DNA from: Amorphophallus konjac
Taxonomy: Eukaryota; Streptophyta; Magnoliopsida; Alismatales; Araceae
DNA length: 64,000 nt
Direction of reading: 5' to 3'
Assembly: GCA_022559845.1 (NCBI GenBank)
Contig: JAHNEJ010001739.1
Coordinates: 62,001-126,000, forward strand
Part shown: one piece after another, positions 60,205 through 61,840 of the stretch
How positions within the stretch are numbered: position 1 is the first letter of the stretch
Layout: each line of letters opens with the position of its first letter
Program-made: the position numbers and the translations under genes
Notes under the pieces: generated by a model
Told to the model about the DNA's origin: nothing
What the model saw: the letters and a program-made list of their open reading frames with translations, nothing else
The model's database searches: none

Positions 60205-60315
60205 TTCTTCTTCGCTCTCGGATTCCTCGACGTACACTTCTTCCTCGTACTCCAATTCGTCGCCGCCTTCTGCGACGTCGACGTAGAGATCGACCTCCGC
60301 AATGCCGGACGCCAT
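2444..60315 (-). CDS. RFWD3-like: RFWD3-like RING/WD40 E3 ubiquitin ligase, 14 exons over 58 kb
   Basis: Spliced from 14 minus-strand exons: 60315-59795, 59359-59281, 57551-57462, 57379-57335, 13896-13861, 13545-13510, 9740-9641, 9448-9384, 8868-8764, 8665-8514, 8422-8383, 4056-3994, 3337-3150, 2954-2444. The exons total 2031 nt (676 residues plus TAA). Every junction is GT-AG and the phases agree throughout. Residues 158-204 form a C3HC4-type RING (CPICMERW ... [12 protein letters not shown] ... CPQC). Residues 205-270 are charged and helix-prone, and about residues 310-676 resemble the WD40-like region of RFWD3 ([36 protein letters not shown]). In animals RFWD3 ubiquitinates RPA and RAD51 in DNA repair; the same role in plants is inferred. 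The N-terminus carries a long poly-Glu run. A missed extra micro-exon cannot be excluded. There are no stops or frameshifts, so the gene looks functional despite three transposon-filled introns. Confidence 0.88.
3150..3337 (-). CDS. RFWD3-like: RFWD3-like exon 13
   Basis: Acceptor cttgtag, donor AG|GTAGTG. It encodes a WD40 segment with [15 protein letters not shown] and [15 protein letters not shown]. Confidence 0.86.
3419..3830 (-). mobile_element. 5'-truncated LINE 3' end
   Basis: The minus strand encodes the C-terminal motif [18 protein letters not shown], characteristic of plant L1-type LINE proteins, followed downstream (towards lower coordinates) by an A-rich tail seen as poly-T near 3421-3431. 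Only the last ~400 bp is present. It lies in intron 12 of the RFWD3-like gene, in the same orientation. A similar LINE end lies at 55370-55675. Confidence 0.65.
3994..4056 (-). CDS. RFWD3-like: RFWD3-like exon 12
   Basis: Acceptor ccccacag, donor CAG|GTCTGT, 63 bp. It encodes [21 protein letters not shown], one of the most recognisable RFWD3 segments. Confidence 0.9.
4769..4994 (-). repeat. 3' LTR of copia element
   Basis: TGAAGATTCTAGGGC... to ...CTTACAACA. It matches 7445-7674 with few differences, mainly small indels in the GA-rich start, indicating a fairly young insertion. Confidence 0.93.
4995..6980 (-). pseudogene. copia pol: reverse transcriptase and RNase H
   Basis: A long open frame (6953-4983, running into the LTR) encodes the copia [34 protein letters not shown], and the catalytic YVDDMIVTG, followed by [20 protein letters not shown]. 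RNase H follows, with [11 protein letters not shown] and [20 protein letters not shown]. The true coding frame shifts near 6840, so the first ~40 residues of the open frame are not genuine. A stop lies where the integrase would run into the RT linker (near 6982). Without gag and protease it cannot move by itself. Confidence 0.88.
6982..7293 (-). pseudogene. copia integrase C-terminal fragment
   Basis: The minus-strand frame starts [19 protein letters not shown] and contains [20 protein letters not shown] and [11 protein letters not shown], the well-conserved end of the copia integrase core and the GKGY-like block. The zinc-binding part and the first catalytic residues are absent. The frame ends at a TAA just before [10 protein letters not shown], which continues the normal protein. 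Confidence 0.85.
7294..7431 (-). other. copia 5' leader / gag remnant joined to integrase
   Basis: About 140 bp between the primer site and the integrase fragment is all that remains of leader, gag, protease and early integrase. The deletion junction lies near 7300-7320. Confidence 0.6.
7432..7444 (-). promoter_or_regulatory. copia primer binding site (tRNA-iMet)
   Basis: Plus-strand tgctctgatacca is the reverse complement of TGGTATCAGAGCA, directly abutting the 5' LTR. Confidence 0.9.
7445..7674 (-). repeat. 5' LTR of copia element
   Basis: 230-bp partner of 4769-4994, followed by the target duplication AAGAT. Confidence 0.93.
8383..8422 (-). CDS. RFWD3-like: RFWD3-like exon 11 (40 bp)
   Basis: Acceptor tttttcag, donor CCG|GTAAAT. 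It encodes [13 protein letters not shown], a WD40 strand; the 1-nt phase pairs with the 2-nt end of exon 10. Confidence 0.85.
8514..8665 (-). CDS. RFWD3-like: RFWD3-like exon 10
   Basis: Acceptor cctatgcag, donor CAG|GTACAC. It encodes [15 protein letters not shown] and [20 protein letters not shown], matching the RFWD3 segment between its first WD40 blades. Confidence 0.88.
8764..8868 (-). CDS. RFWD3-like: RFWD3-like exon 9
   Basis: Acceptor cttaacag, donor AAA|GTATTT, phase 0. It encodes [20 protein letters not shown] and GGHILTK, a conserved start of the WD40 region in RFWD3 proteins. Confidence 0.88.
9384..9448 (-). CDS. RFWD3-like: RFWD3-like exon 8
   Basis: Acceptor gaatgcag, donor CAG|GTCTGA, 65 bp. 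It encodes [19 protein letters not shown] after joining exon 7. Confidence 0.8.
9641..9740 (-). CDS. RFWD3-like: RFWD3-like exon 7
   Basis: Acceptor tgtgtag, donor TCGG|GTAACA, 100 bp. It encodes [19 protein letters not shown], a linker between the coiled coil and the WD40 region. Confidence 0.78.
10390..10800. repeat. degenerate ~40-bp tandem repeat in solo LTR
   Basis: About ten diverged copies of a unit resembling GATCACGATTTGACCGTTGG/AATTTG run end to end. Many short open frames here are artefacts of the repeat. Confidence 0.65.
10840..11900. repeat. degenerate repeat of 'gggtatatttgcaatttc' type in solo LTR
   Basis: A ~40-60 bp unit (consensus near GGGCATATTTGCAATTTCTG followed by ACCTTC) recurs about twenty times with drift. 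Shorter versions of the same theme occur in element A's LTR (21760-21920). Confidence 0.6.
12300..12620. repeat. ~110-bp minisatellite with GA runs in solo LTR
   Basis: Three diverged copies of a block containing ccctccgggt, tttgcaagaccc, a T-rich stretch and a (GA)n run (12404-12436 and about 12509-12540). Confidence 0.7.
13510..13545 (-). CDS. RFWD3-like: RFWD3-like exon 6 (36-bp micro-exon)
   Basis: Acceptor ttttgcag, donor TTG|GTATG. It encodes [12 protein letters not shown] in phase 0. The donor's five intronic bases are the target duplication of the TRIM array that fills the following intron. Confidence 0.72.
13861..13896 (-). CDS. RFWD3-like: RFWD3-like exon 5 (36-bp micro-exon)
   Basis: Acceptor tttttgcag, donor AAG|GTATGT. 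It encodes [12 protein letters not shown], a helix-forming continuation of the coiled coil after the RING. It is separated from exon 4 by about 43.4 kb. Confidence 0.75.
14404..14650 (-). pseudogene. ycf1: plastid-derived fragment of ycf1 (NUPT)
   Basis: The minus strand encodes [20 protein letters not shown], preceded by LDIQEDTQ and Lys-rich text ([14 protein letters not shown]), matching the plastid ycf1 (TIC214) protein. The agreement stops after NNIK, where the plastid gene would continue. The fragment is about 240 bp and is a nuclear copy of plastid DNA lying immediately outside the left LTR of element C. Confidence 0.78.
14670..15639 (-). repeat. element C left (3') LTR
   Basis: Homologous to 53022-54271 and ending ...GGTGTCCTCACCA, close to the LTR end of element B (GGTGTCCCCACCA). 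The left border is approximate. The GC-rich middle (14750-15060) creates spurious Ala/Gly-rich frames. Confidence 0.7.
15790..16749 (-). pseudogene. element C integrase C-terminus and chromodomain remnant
   Basis: Minus-strand pieces read [40 protein letters not shown] and [16 protein letters not shown], matching the chromovirus integrase tail. A chromodomain-like end follows near 15790-15850. Several stops and shifts separate the pieces. Confidence 0.78.
16750..17847. mobile_element. 1.1-kb TIR element with TSD TAA (PIF/Harbinger-like)
   Basis: The left end TAGGGTGTTTGG is matched exactly by the right end CCAAACACCCTA, and TAA is duplicated at 16747-16749 and 17848-17850. Removing it restores continuity with the integrase text of element B (tcatgttt...agtaaac...gaaatcc). 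A 3-bp TWA target site and GGGTGTTTGG-type TIR fit the PIF/Harbinger (Tourist) group. No transposase is present. The ends are AT-rich while the core is extremely GC-rich. Confidence 0.82.
16910..17660. repeat. G-rich minisatellite core of TIR element
   Basis: The plus strand is dominated by runs of three or more G and a drifting unit like gccgcaggggggaggggg with gccggccggcagccgcgg. Proline-rich frames of up to 298 residues on the minus strand and Gly/Arg-rich frames on the plus strand arise only from this composition. Many G-tracts could form quadruplexes. Confidence 0.8.
17851..20300 (-). pseudogene. element C protease, RT, RNase H, integrase N-part (decayed)
   Basis: Reading the minus strand, fragments such as [20 protein letters not shown] and [20 protein letters not shown] (18734-18922) give the RT connection region, RNase H decays over 18170-18700, and protease-like text lies near 19850-20240. 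No frame exceeds about 100 residues. The layout is collinear with element B. Confidence 0.72.
18323..18438. repeat. 58-bp tandem duplication in element C
   Basis: acgtggttctccacacctac followed by ccgatgtctaagga occurs at 18323 and again at 18381 with few differences, within the RNase H remnant. Confidence 0.85.
20460..20689 (-). pseudogene. element C gag C-terminal part (zinc knuckle)
   Basis: The minus strand reads CPQCFRCKG and, in another frame, [15 protein letters not shown], giving a CCHC zinc-knuckle remnant. The upstream part of this gag continues at 52025 on the other side of element B. Confidence 0.7.
20690..20886 (-). repeat. element B 3' LTR, distal piece
   Basis: The first 197 bp of the left LTR on the plus strand; it continues at 45423. 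The last five bases (AGCAT) are the target site of element A. Confidence 0.92.
20887..22817 (+). repeat. element A 5' LTR
   Basis: 1931 bp, TG...CA. It carries a TATA box TATAAATA at 21627-21634 and a repeated theme tgcccctacggggtatgtttgc after it. A plausible RNA start lies about 30 bp past the TATA box. It differs from the 3' LTR by scattered substitutions and small indels, including a ~35-bp duplication (about 44369-44403) present only in the 3' copy. Confidence 0.95.
21627..21634 (+). promoter_or_regulatory. TATA box in element A 5' LTR
   Basis: TATAAATA in a GC-rich context (gccttctataaatagacccc), conserved in the 3' LTR at 44188-44195. Confidence 0.75.
22821..22839 (+). promoter_or_regulatory. 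element A primer binding site
   Basis: TGGTACGCCCGGTGGGACC lies 3 bp after the LTR. Read as the complement of a tRNA 3' end it gives CCA, a discriminator A, a 7-nt acceptor strand and the T-stem strand CCCAC, so the geometry fits a tRNA. I could not name the tRNA; it is not initiator Met. Confidence 0.7.
23028..24680 (+). pseudogene. element A gag N-terminal half with 20-residue repeats
   Basis: The start [20 protein letters not shown] at 23028 follows the leader. A TAG near 23130 (expected Gln) interrupts it, and the frame then runs open to past 24600. Residues from about 40 to 240 are tandem copies of a ~20-residue unit with core GVRPSAP..GRVHSVKK (23190-23760), then three copies of [11 protein letters not shown] (23758-23940). 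Basic, Lys-rich text follows. The frame shifts near 24660. The repeats are not part of the usual gag core and their role is unknown. Confidence 0.75.
23190..23760 (+). repeat. ~60-bp tandem coding repeat in gag
   Basis: About nine copies of gagggtgtcaggccctcggc-type text, each followed by ccaacaattggccgggttca-like text. The unit is a multiple of three, so the reading frame is kept. The same repeat also keeps long frames open in other registers. Confidence 0.85.
24677..25005 (+). pseudogene. element A gag middle section (coiled coil)
   Basis: In the second frame, [20 protein letters not shown] forms a Leu-heptad helix. Translation must shift again near 25000 to enter [14 protein letters not shown]. 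Gag is thus broken into three registers. Confidence 0.7.
25006..26484 (+). pseudogene. element A gag core (capsid) and first zinc knuckle
   Basis: The retrotransposon gag core contains [40 protein letters not shown] and [20 protein letters not shown]. The Tat-type knuckle [19 protein letters not shown] follows near 25995-26050. A TAG at 25243 (expected Gln between FNG and DSPHEH) interrupts the frame, and another stop ends it at 26484. Confidence 0.88.
26485..27711 (+). pseudogene. element A gag C-part with second and third knuckle modules
   Basis: The same frame continues through stops near 26482, 26606 and 26708. It holds a second module [18 protein letters not shown] (last Cys lost) with [20 protein letters not shown], and a third module [20 protein letters not shown]. 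The first module (25995) has the matching [20 protein letters not shown] tail, so the knuckle plus tail looks duplicated. Pro/Lys-rich text follows. Confidence 0.75.
27642..28985 (+). pseudogene. element A linker polyprotein before protease
   Basis: A 447-residue frame begins in-register with the gag tail after a shift near 27650. It is Lys/Arg-rich, with a coiled stretch ([20 protein letters not shown]) and an RGRGRGRGR motif. It ends at TAA 28983-28985, right before [20 protein letters not shown], which continues into the protease. The TAA replaces a likely Gln codon. No known domain was recognised in the middle. Confidence 0.6.
28986..30549 (+). pseudogene. element A aspartic protease
   Basis: The frame contains [18 protein letters not shown], where the active-site triad D-S/T/A-G reads D-A-R, so the catalytic loop glycine is replaced (AGA for GGA). 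[20 protein letters not shown] is the conserved second half (LLGRxWL..). An acidic tail with [12 protein letters not shown] follows in another register (frame shift near 30050) up to the TAG at 30547-30549. RT would follow directly but for the solo LTR D. Confidence 0.82.
30930..31215. repeat. (CA)n-rich microsatellite block in D
   Basis: Repeated short acacacacac runs separated by cggagacg/cgacgaag-like spacers. Confidence 0.85.
31830..32015. repeat. recurrent ggtcgaccgg palindromes in D
   Basis: The 10-bp palindrome GGTCGACCGG or one-base variants occurs about six times in 180 bp with similar spacers (aacctg, ttctggca). Confidence 0.75.
32885..33610 (+). pseudogene. element A reverse transcriptase
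   Basis: RT motifs in order: [71 protein letters not shown] and the catalytic [12 protein letters not shown] (YVDD). [10 protein letters not shown] ends the domain, where a frameshift near 33600 moves translation to the next register. All catalytic aspartates are present. Confidence 0.92.
33563..34300 (+). pseudogene. element A RT connection and first RNase H
   Basis: After the shift: [40 protein letters not shown], then RNase H with [40 protein letters not shown] and the end [12 protein letters not shown]. The usual first catalytic Asp position (LYxDAS-like) reads AAMEAS, consistent with this domain being the degenerate RNase H that Tat elements tolerate because of their second copy. Confidence 0.85.
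34385..34968 (+). pseudogene. element A second RNase H (archaeal-type)
   Basis: [11 protein letters not shown] supplies the first catalytic Asp, [12 protein letters not shown] the Glu, GDSQLVIRQ the next Asp and [12 protein letters not shown] the last. This extra domain defines Tat-lineage elements. A frameshift/stop near 34466 and a TAA near 34609 (just before GDSQL) break it. Confidence 0.86.
34971..36235 (+). pseudogene. element A integrase
   Basis: HHCC zinc finger (HSGLCGAHQ ... [14 protein letters not shown]), then the D,D35E core: [23 protein letters not shown] and [11 protein letters not shown] carry the three acidic residues. [20 protein letters not shown] follows. A frameshift near 35865 moves into [20 protein letters not shown], and another near 36030 leads into a GPY/F-like end ([19 protein letters not shown] in a third register). 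The catalytic core itself is intact. Confidence 0.9.
36255..36480 (+). repeat. spacer direct repeat, copy 1
   Basis: A ~225-bp block beginning ggggttaaaaaatat and containing three gaaagggcg motifs separated by ~55 bp. It recurs at 37720-37945, bracketing the tandem array. Confidence 0.8.
36630..37640 (+). repeat. ~70-bp tandem repeat array in element A spacer
   Basis: About fourteen diverged copies of a unit such as ctcggcctatgcatgtccct and ttcgggctgccaacccat. Units alternate between 'tggcctcagtatg' and 'tttgactc..cgtccca' variants. No coding function is supported. Confidence 0.82.
37720..37945 (+). repeat. spacer direct repeat, copy 2
   Basis: Matches 36255-36480 (ggggttaaaaatattg, then gaaagggcgc, ggaaaaagctaaa, gaaaggacgg) with moderate divergence. 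Confidence 0.8.
38119..43250 (-). pseudogene. antisense plant-mobile-domain-like gene with 8 mini-introns, carried by element A
   Basis: Nine exons on the minus strand: 43250-40570, 40483-40307, 40227-40036, 39950-39727, 39644-39441, 39351-39217, 39129-38971, 38888-38788, 38699-38119. All eight introns are 79-89 nt with GT-AG ends, and phase 1 recurs at most junctions. Exon 1 encodes a ~700-residue domain with [20 protein letters not shown] followed by [15 protein letters not shown], resembling the plant mobile domain (aminotransferase-like) family; middle exons are Ser/Pro/Glu-rich; the last gives a long coiled coil ([20 protein letters not shown]). Frame breaks near 43165, 42740 and 39890, and a one-base phase clash at the last intron, mark it as decayed. 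The start is either 43250 or in-frame 43161. Function is unknown; it is extra cargo of the element. Confidence 0.72.
40570..42735 (-). CDS. plant-mobile-domain-like exon (main open part)
   Basis: This ~715-residue stretch is the longest open frame inside element A and is fully open to the donor ACAG|GTAATC. Visible segments include [40 protein letters not shown] and [20 protein letters not shown], then a Ser-rich linker and [20 protein letters not shown]. The preceding ~190 residues (43161-42740) are in another register. The text is antisense to the retrotransposon and has no match to gag or pol. The family call rests on the W..T..GE.T/L..V..L.GLPI.G.P pattern. Confidence 0.65.
43435..43446 (+). 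promoter_or_regulatory. element A polypurine tract
   Basis: gtggggggcatt immediately precedes the 3' LTR and would prime plus-strand synthesis. Confidence 0.7.
43447..45417 (+). repeat. element A 3' LTR
   Basis: 1971 bp, with the TATA box at 44188-44195. It is followed by the target duplication AGCAT. It may also drive transcription towards the antisense gene that begins about 200 bp to its left. Confidence 0.95.
45423..45841 (-). repeat. element B 3' LTR, proximal piece
   Basis: Continuation of 20690-20886 after element A. It contains an internal tandem duplication of ~90 bp (atctccgagccacaagctcg ... ggtgtccccacca), also present in the right LTR. Confidence 0.92.
45900..46335 (-). pseudogene. 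element B integrase tail and chromodomain
   Basis: [38 protein letters not shown] and then the chromodomain text [20 protein letters not shown] and [15 protein letters not shown] stop follows before the last conserved Trp. The chromodomain marks the element as a chromovirus; such domains are thought to guide integration to modified chromatin. Confidence 0.88.
46345..47150 (-). pseudogene. element B integrase core
   Basis: CRTC..AKQVKQN is the end of the zinc finger. The core carries [15 protein letters not shown] (D), [20 protein letters not shown] (D) and [20 protein letters not shown] (E). A stop near 47055 (TAG between the zinc-finger Cys residues) and a shift near 46340 break the frame. 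Confidence 0.88.
47146..48340 (-). pseudogene. element B reverse transcriptase (5'-deleted) and RNase H
   Basis: RT begins abruptly at [20 protein letters not shown], followed by [16 protein letters not shown] and [14 protein letters not shown] (catalytic FDD). The first half, including the first catalytic Asp block, is missing. RNase H reads [40 protein letters not shown] and [13 protein letters not shown] frame shift lies near 47788. [15 protein letters not shown] starts the integrase zinc finger. Confidence 0.87.
48341..48645 (-). pseudogene. element B aspartic protease
   Basis: [20 protein letters not shown] has an active-site triad D-N-G, the variant often seen in chromoviruses, and [20 protein letters not shown] gives the LGRPW-like block. 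The sequence runs directly into the middle of RT after FHNPT, showing a deletion junction near 48340. Confidence 0.82.
48760..50013 (-). CDS. element B gag
   Basis: An open 417-residue frame. The N-terminal helix is [20 protein letters not shown]; the gag core contains [40 protein letters not shown] and [20 protein letters not shown]. The zinc knuckle reads [14 protein letters not shown], so the first Cys of CCHC is Tyr (TAC for TGC). The frame is otherwise complete and ends at a stop before the protease region. Confidence 0.9.
   Translation of the reverse strand: MHGMLAQLEQNLTAQFEASIGQLRAELDDRIRALEDHVKGEEGRMNGRGDPVANHRDERDRVPLNQASRGREQDDRAPRGRDHEDEEIILRNVKIDAPNFDGSLNPATYLDWETVMDQYFDWHHRMTPATRVRFVKMKLLGQAKTYWCNVENLLARRREERINTWEEMKEKLREKYLTPSYYQRLLDQWQKLTQDGKSVDECIAKFDEFFFRSHVVEDVSVTLSRFRVGLHESIRRKLFLREVNTLEHAYQVARDVERFQRVVPLQVSTYRQLEPGNPMIRYPERHGPSTSYVLTATSRRAVAPAVPFIRNPLPAPAAVPRLEYTPPTDRRDDKGKGAIPSTSQPIPVSGIRYFRCHNLGHVATNCPTRALVITGPQPVELPPQEEESIERYEVDPDLIAHFEEIDAGFDGTHVEYM
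50014..51385 (-). other. element B 5' leader
   Basis: 1.37 kb between primer site and gag with no gene. It holds an AT microsatellite (about 50729-50790), a very GC-rich stretch (50895-51150) that produces spurious Arg/Gly frames, and CT runs near 51200-51220 and 51290-51310. Confidence 0.7.
51386..51398 (-). promoter_or_regulatory. element B primer binding site (tRNA-iMet)
   Basis: Plus-strand ggctctgatacca equals the complement of TGGTATCAGAGCC, 3 bp from the 5' LTR. Confidence 0.92.
51402..52020 (-). repeat. element B 5' LTR
   Basis: 619 bp, collinear with 20690-20886 plus 45423-45841, including the internal ~90-bp tandem duplication. Confidence 0.93.
52021..53021 (-). pseudogene. element C gag N-terminal and core part
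   Basis: On the minus strand, [11 protein letters not shown] begins the gag helix near 53020, and a decayed gag core runs leftwards (for example [21 protein letters not shown] text near 52600-52650 and WYEMSEAWR near 52540). No frame is longer than about 85 residues. It joins 20689 once element B is removed. Confidence 0.7.
53022..54271 (-). repeat. element C right (5') LTR
   Basis: Homologous to 14670-15639 and ending ...GGTGTCCTCACC. It includes an extra ~300 bp near its left part relative to the other copy. The inner border directly abuts gag, and no clear primer site was found, suggesting a deletion at the LTR/leader junction. Confidence 0.68.
54425..54921. mobile_element. 0.5-kb TIR element
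   Basis: Left CAAAGTTCGCCAACTCGGGG and right (reverse complement) CATGGTTCGCCAACTCGGGT are inverted repeats. Flanks atcttaag and gtctcaag are a candidate 8-bp target duplication with two mismatches. It is the same family as 1476-1710. The interior is AT-rich without coding capacity. Confidence 0.6.
55355..55680 (-). mobile_element. 5'-truncated LINE 3' end
   Basis: The minus strand reads [15 protein letters not shown] text, then [17 protein letters not shown], and ends in a T-rich stretch on the plus strand near 55355-55367. The region 55578-55652 is a 37-bp tandem duplication of aacctatcttcaagcctcgc plus flank. It resembles the LINE end at 3419-3830. Confidence 0.6.
55681..56700. other. intronic DNA with short repeats, no exon seen
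   Basis: Contains two diverged copies of aaaccctgggatca(a/g)tccagat about 70 bp apart (56248 and 56321) and several gatcc-rich palindromic patches. Nothing coding is supported. Confidence 0.5.
56711..56955. mobile_element. foldback MITE (long hairpin)
   Basis: The left arm (ccagg..gagtgcc...gatcatgcacttg...ttcgtgggggccactcc) is the reverse complement of the right arm across ~100 bp with mismatches; only about 40 bp separates the arms near 56830. A C-run then A-run (56706-56728) adjoins the left arm. Confidence 0.7.
57335..57379 (-). CDS. RFWD3-like: RFWD3-like exon 4 (45 bp)
   Basis: Acceptor gttgcag, donor GAA|GTAAGT. It encodes [15 protein letters not shown], coiled coil, phase 0. It is followed by the 43-kb intron. 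Confidence 0.85.
57462..57551 (-). CDS. RFWD3-like: RFWD3-like exon 3
   Basis: Acceptor ctttgcag, donor AAG|GTCAGA. It encodes [20 protein letters not shown]: the last two RING cysteines and the start of the helix. Confidence 0.92.
58487..58732 (+). mobile_element. RTE-type LINE 3' end
   Basis: The plus strand encodes [20 protein letters not shown] and [14 protein letters not shown], followed by ttgggataaggctctgatga with a gat repeat tail. This is the standard C-terminus and 3' tail of plant RTE non-LTR elements. Only the last ~250 bp is present, in intron 2 of the host gene, antisense to it. Confidence 0.8.
59035..59269. repeat. ~118-bp tandem duplication in intron 2
   Basis: accctaaatcttgagattca to ggcagtaac occurs at 59035-59152 and 59153-59269 with a handful of differences. 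It lies next to exon 2's donor and appears recent. Confidence 0.92.
59281..59359 (-). CDS. RFWD3-like: RFWD3-like exon 2
   Basis: Acceptor aaatgcag, donor AAG|GTAAGC. It encodes [20 protein letters not shown] and GNTFAK, the central RING cysteines and histidine. Confidence 0.92.
59428..59466. repeat. (GT)n microsatellite in intron 1
   Basis: An interrupted GT run (gtgtgt with gcgt breaks), about 70 bp upstream of exon 2 on the gene's strand, close enough to be part of the region before the acceptor. Confidence 0.9.
59795..60315 (-). CDS. RFWD3-like: RFWD3-like exon 1 (N-terminus)
   Basis: Starts at ATG 60315-60313 ([20 protein letters not shown]) and ends at donor CTG|GTGAGT. It encodes an acidic region, a poly-Glu tract, a Gly-rich stretch and the first RING cysteines ([16 protein letters not shown]). 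No other in-frame ATG upstream was preferred because this one follows a non-coding stretch. Confidence 0.88.
60151..60213 (-). repeat. coding (GAA/GAG)n repeat, poly-Glu
   Basis: Trinucleotide run on the minus strand giving about 20 consecutive Glu in the RFWD3-like N-terminus, after ESESE. Its length is likely to vary between individuals. Confidence 0.9.
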
Positions 60316-60457
60316 GGACGACGGCAGACAGGAAAAAAAAAGCGCAGTTTCTTTGCCTGGTGCTGTTTAGGGCTTTCGGTGGGGCAGGCAACACTACGGA
60401 GTAACGTGTGTTCTTCCGGTCGGTGACGTGCGCTTTTGAGCCGTTACAGGGACCAGG

Positions 60458-61158
60458 TATGGGTGAGCTGGTTTGATTTAATTTTAAGGGAATTTTTCTC
60501 AAATCAAATAATTAAGTCTTCGACTTCAACTAAATCAAACCTAACTAATTTGAAACCTTCAGTTTGATTCGATTTGAATCAAATTCATCTCCCATTTTAT
60601 AAATTAGATTAGATTCAAACAACGTTAGAGAAAAGTACGATAAAAAAATTTTTACCAAATAAAATAAATATTAAAAAAATAACATACAAAGTTGTAACCT
60701 GTAATAACAAGCTCCATAATATTTTCACATAAAAAATTAAGAATTTTAATTACAATAAAATAGAAGGTGATTTGAAACCTATTTCATAACGTCGGAAACC
60801 CCATTAGAATGGCGGGAATTAGACTTTTTAAATTCGAATTTATAATTACGTATACATTTATATTAATTTGATAAAAATATTCTTAAATTCGGGTTATTCA
60901 ATTCGATTTGATTTTATTCGGTTTCTTATATATTTATATTAATTTGATAAAAATATTCTTAAATTCGGGTTATTCAGTTCGGTTTGATTTTGTTCGATTT
61001 CTTGAACTTTAAAACCAAACCAAACCAAATTTTTTAATACGGTTCGATTTGAACCCAAACCAAAATTTTTTAAATTTCAACCCAAACCAAACCAAACCGA
61101 ACAAAATCGTTCGGTTCAGTTTGATTTTCAGATTGAACCCGAATAATGCTCACCCCTA
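60458..61158. mobile_element. hAT-like non-autonomous element upstream of the RFWD3-like start
   Basis: Ends TATGGGTGAGC and GCTCACCCCTA are inverted repeats; GACCAGG (60451-60457) and GACAAGG (61159-61165) are a candidate target duplication. The interior is full of ggttcggtt/aaccaaacc text typical of plant hAT-like MITEs, with an internal ~75-bp duplication (60840-60990). It lies about 140 bp upstream of the ATG, within the likely promoter. Confidence 0.68.
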
Positions 61159-61540
61159 GACAAGGATGTCTTGTGATAGAATGGAGTCGTCTTTCGCTGT
61201 GGACCGGGAGCTTGCCGCCCTAACTTTTTTTTAGGGGAGTTACTTAATTTTATATGTACCATCTATACATATAAAATATCAAAATTATTATATTTAATTG
61301 TCCAATATCATATATGTTTTTACTATAAATTAAAATTTTAGAAAACATAATGATAAAAATATCCTCAACAAAAAATATTTAATTACTATAATAAATAATT
61401 CATTCATGAAAATAATTTATTTTTCTAAAATATGTTATTTCAATATTTTACTGAATATTTAATGCAATGTTATTCGCCTGCGGAGCATATTTTTCTATTC
61501 TAAAATAGTCCTTCCTGATTTTTGTAGTCCAATGAGAGAG
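61159..61540. other. AT-rich spacer between divergent transcription units
   Basis: No gene is seen. It could hold promoter elements for a plus-strand unit starting near 61.5 kb. Confidence 0.4.
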
Positions 61541-61840
61541 AGAGCCTTGTAATTTGAGGTTTACTTTGTGCAAGGTCTGTTTATATCGTCCCTACTCAAT
61601 CTCAAGAAGAAGCTGACGGGATCCTTCGGCGACAAGAAGAAACAGAAAAAGCATCATCCCCATGGCCTAAAGATTTCCTTCTTTTCCCCGACCATCTATT
61701 CCTCTCCGTCTCCTTCTCCCTCCTTCGCCACCTCGACGACGATCGTGGAGGGCGCGGCGCTCCTCTGCCTCGGGTATCTTCTTCTTCTGCTGCTGCTTCC
61801 TGTTCAGGGAGCGAGTAGATGCTTCTTGGTGTGAAGTTTC
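61541..61840 (+). other. possible first exon / 5' leader of a plus-strand gene
   Basis: This GC-richer island (cgacgggatccttcggcgac, then tccgtctccttctccctcct) contrasts with its AT-rich surroundings and holds an 88-residue frame at 61568-61834 that includes LLNLKKKLTGSFGDKKKQKK. No family is recognised. A T-rich, intron-like stretch follows. It may be a 5' UTR rather than coding. Confidence 0.35.

Noticed and set aside
61568..61834. 88-residue plus-strand frame as a protein gene
   Set aside because: Not rejected outright but not called as coding: no family match, no second exon found; kept only as a possible leader exon.
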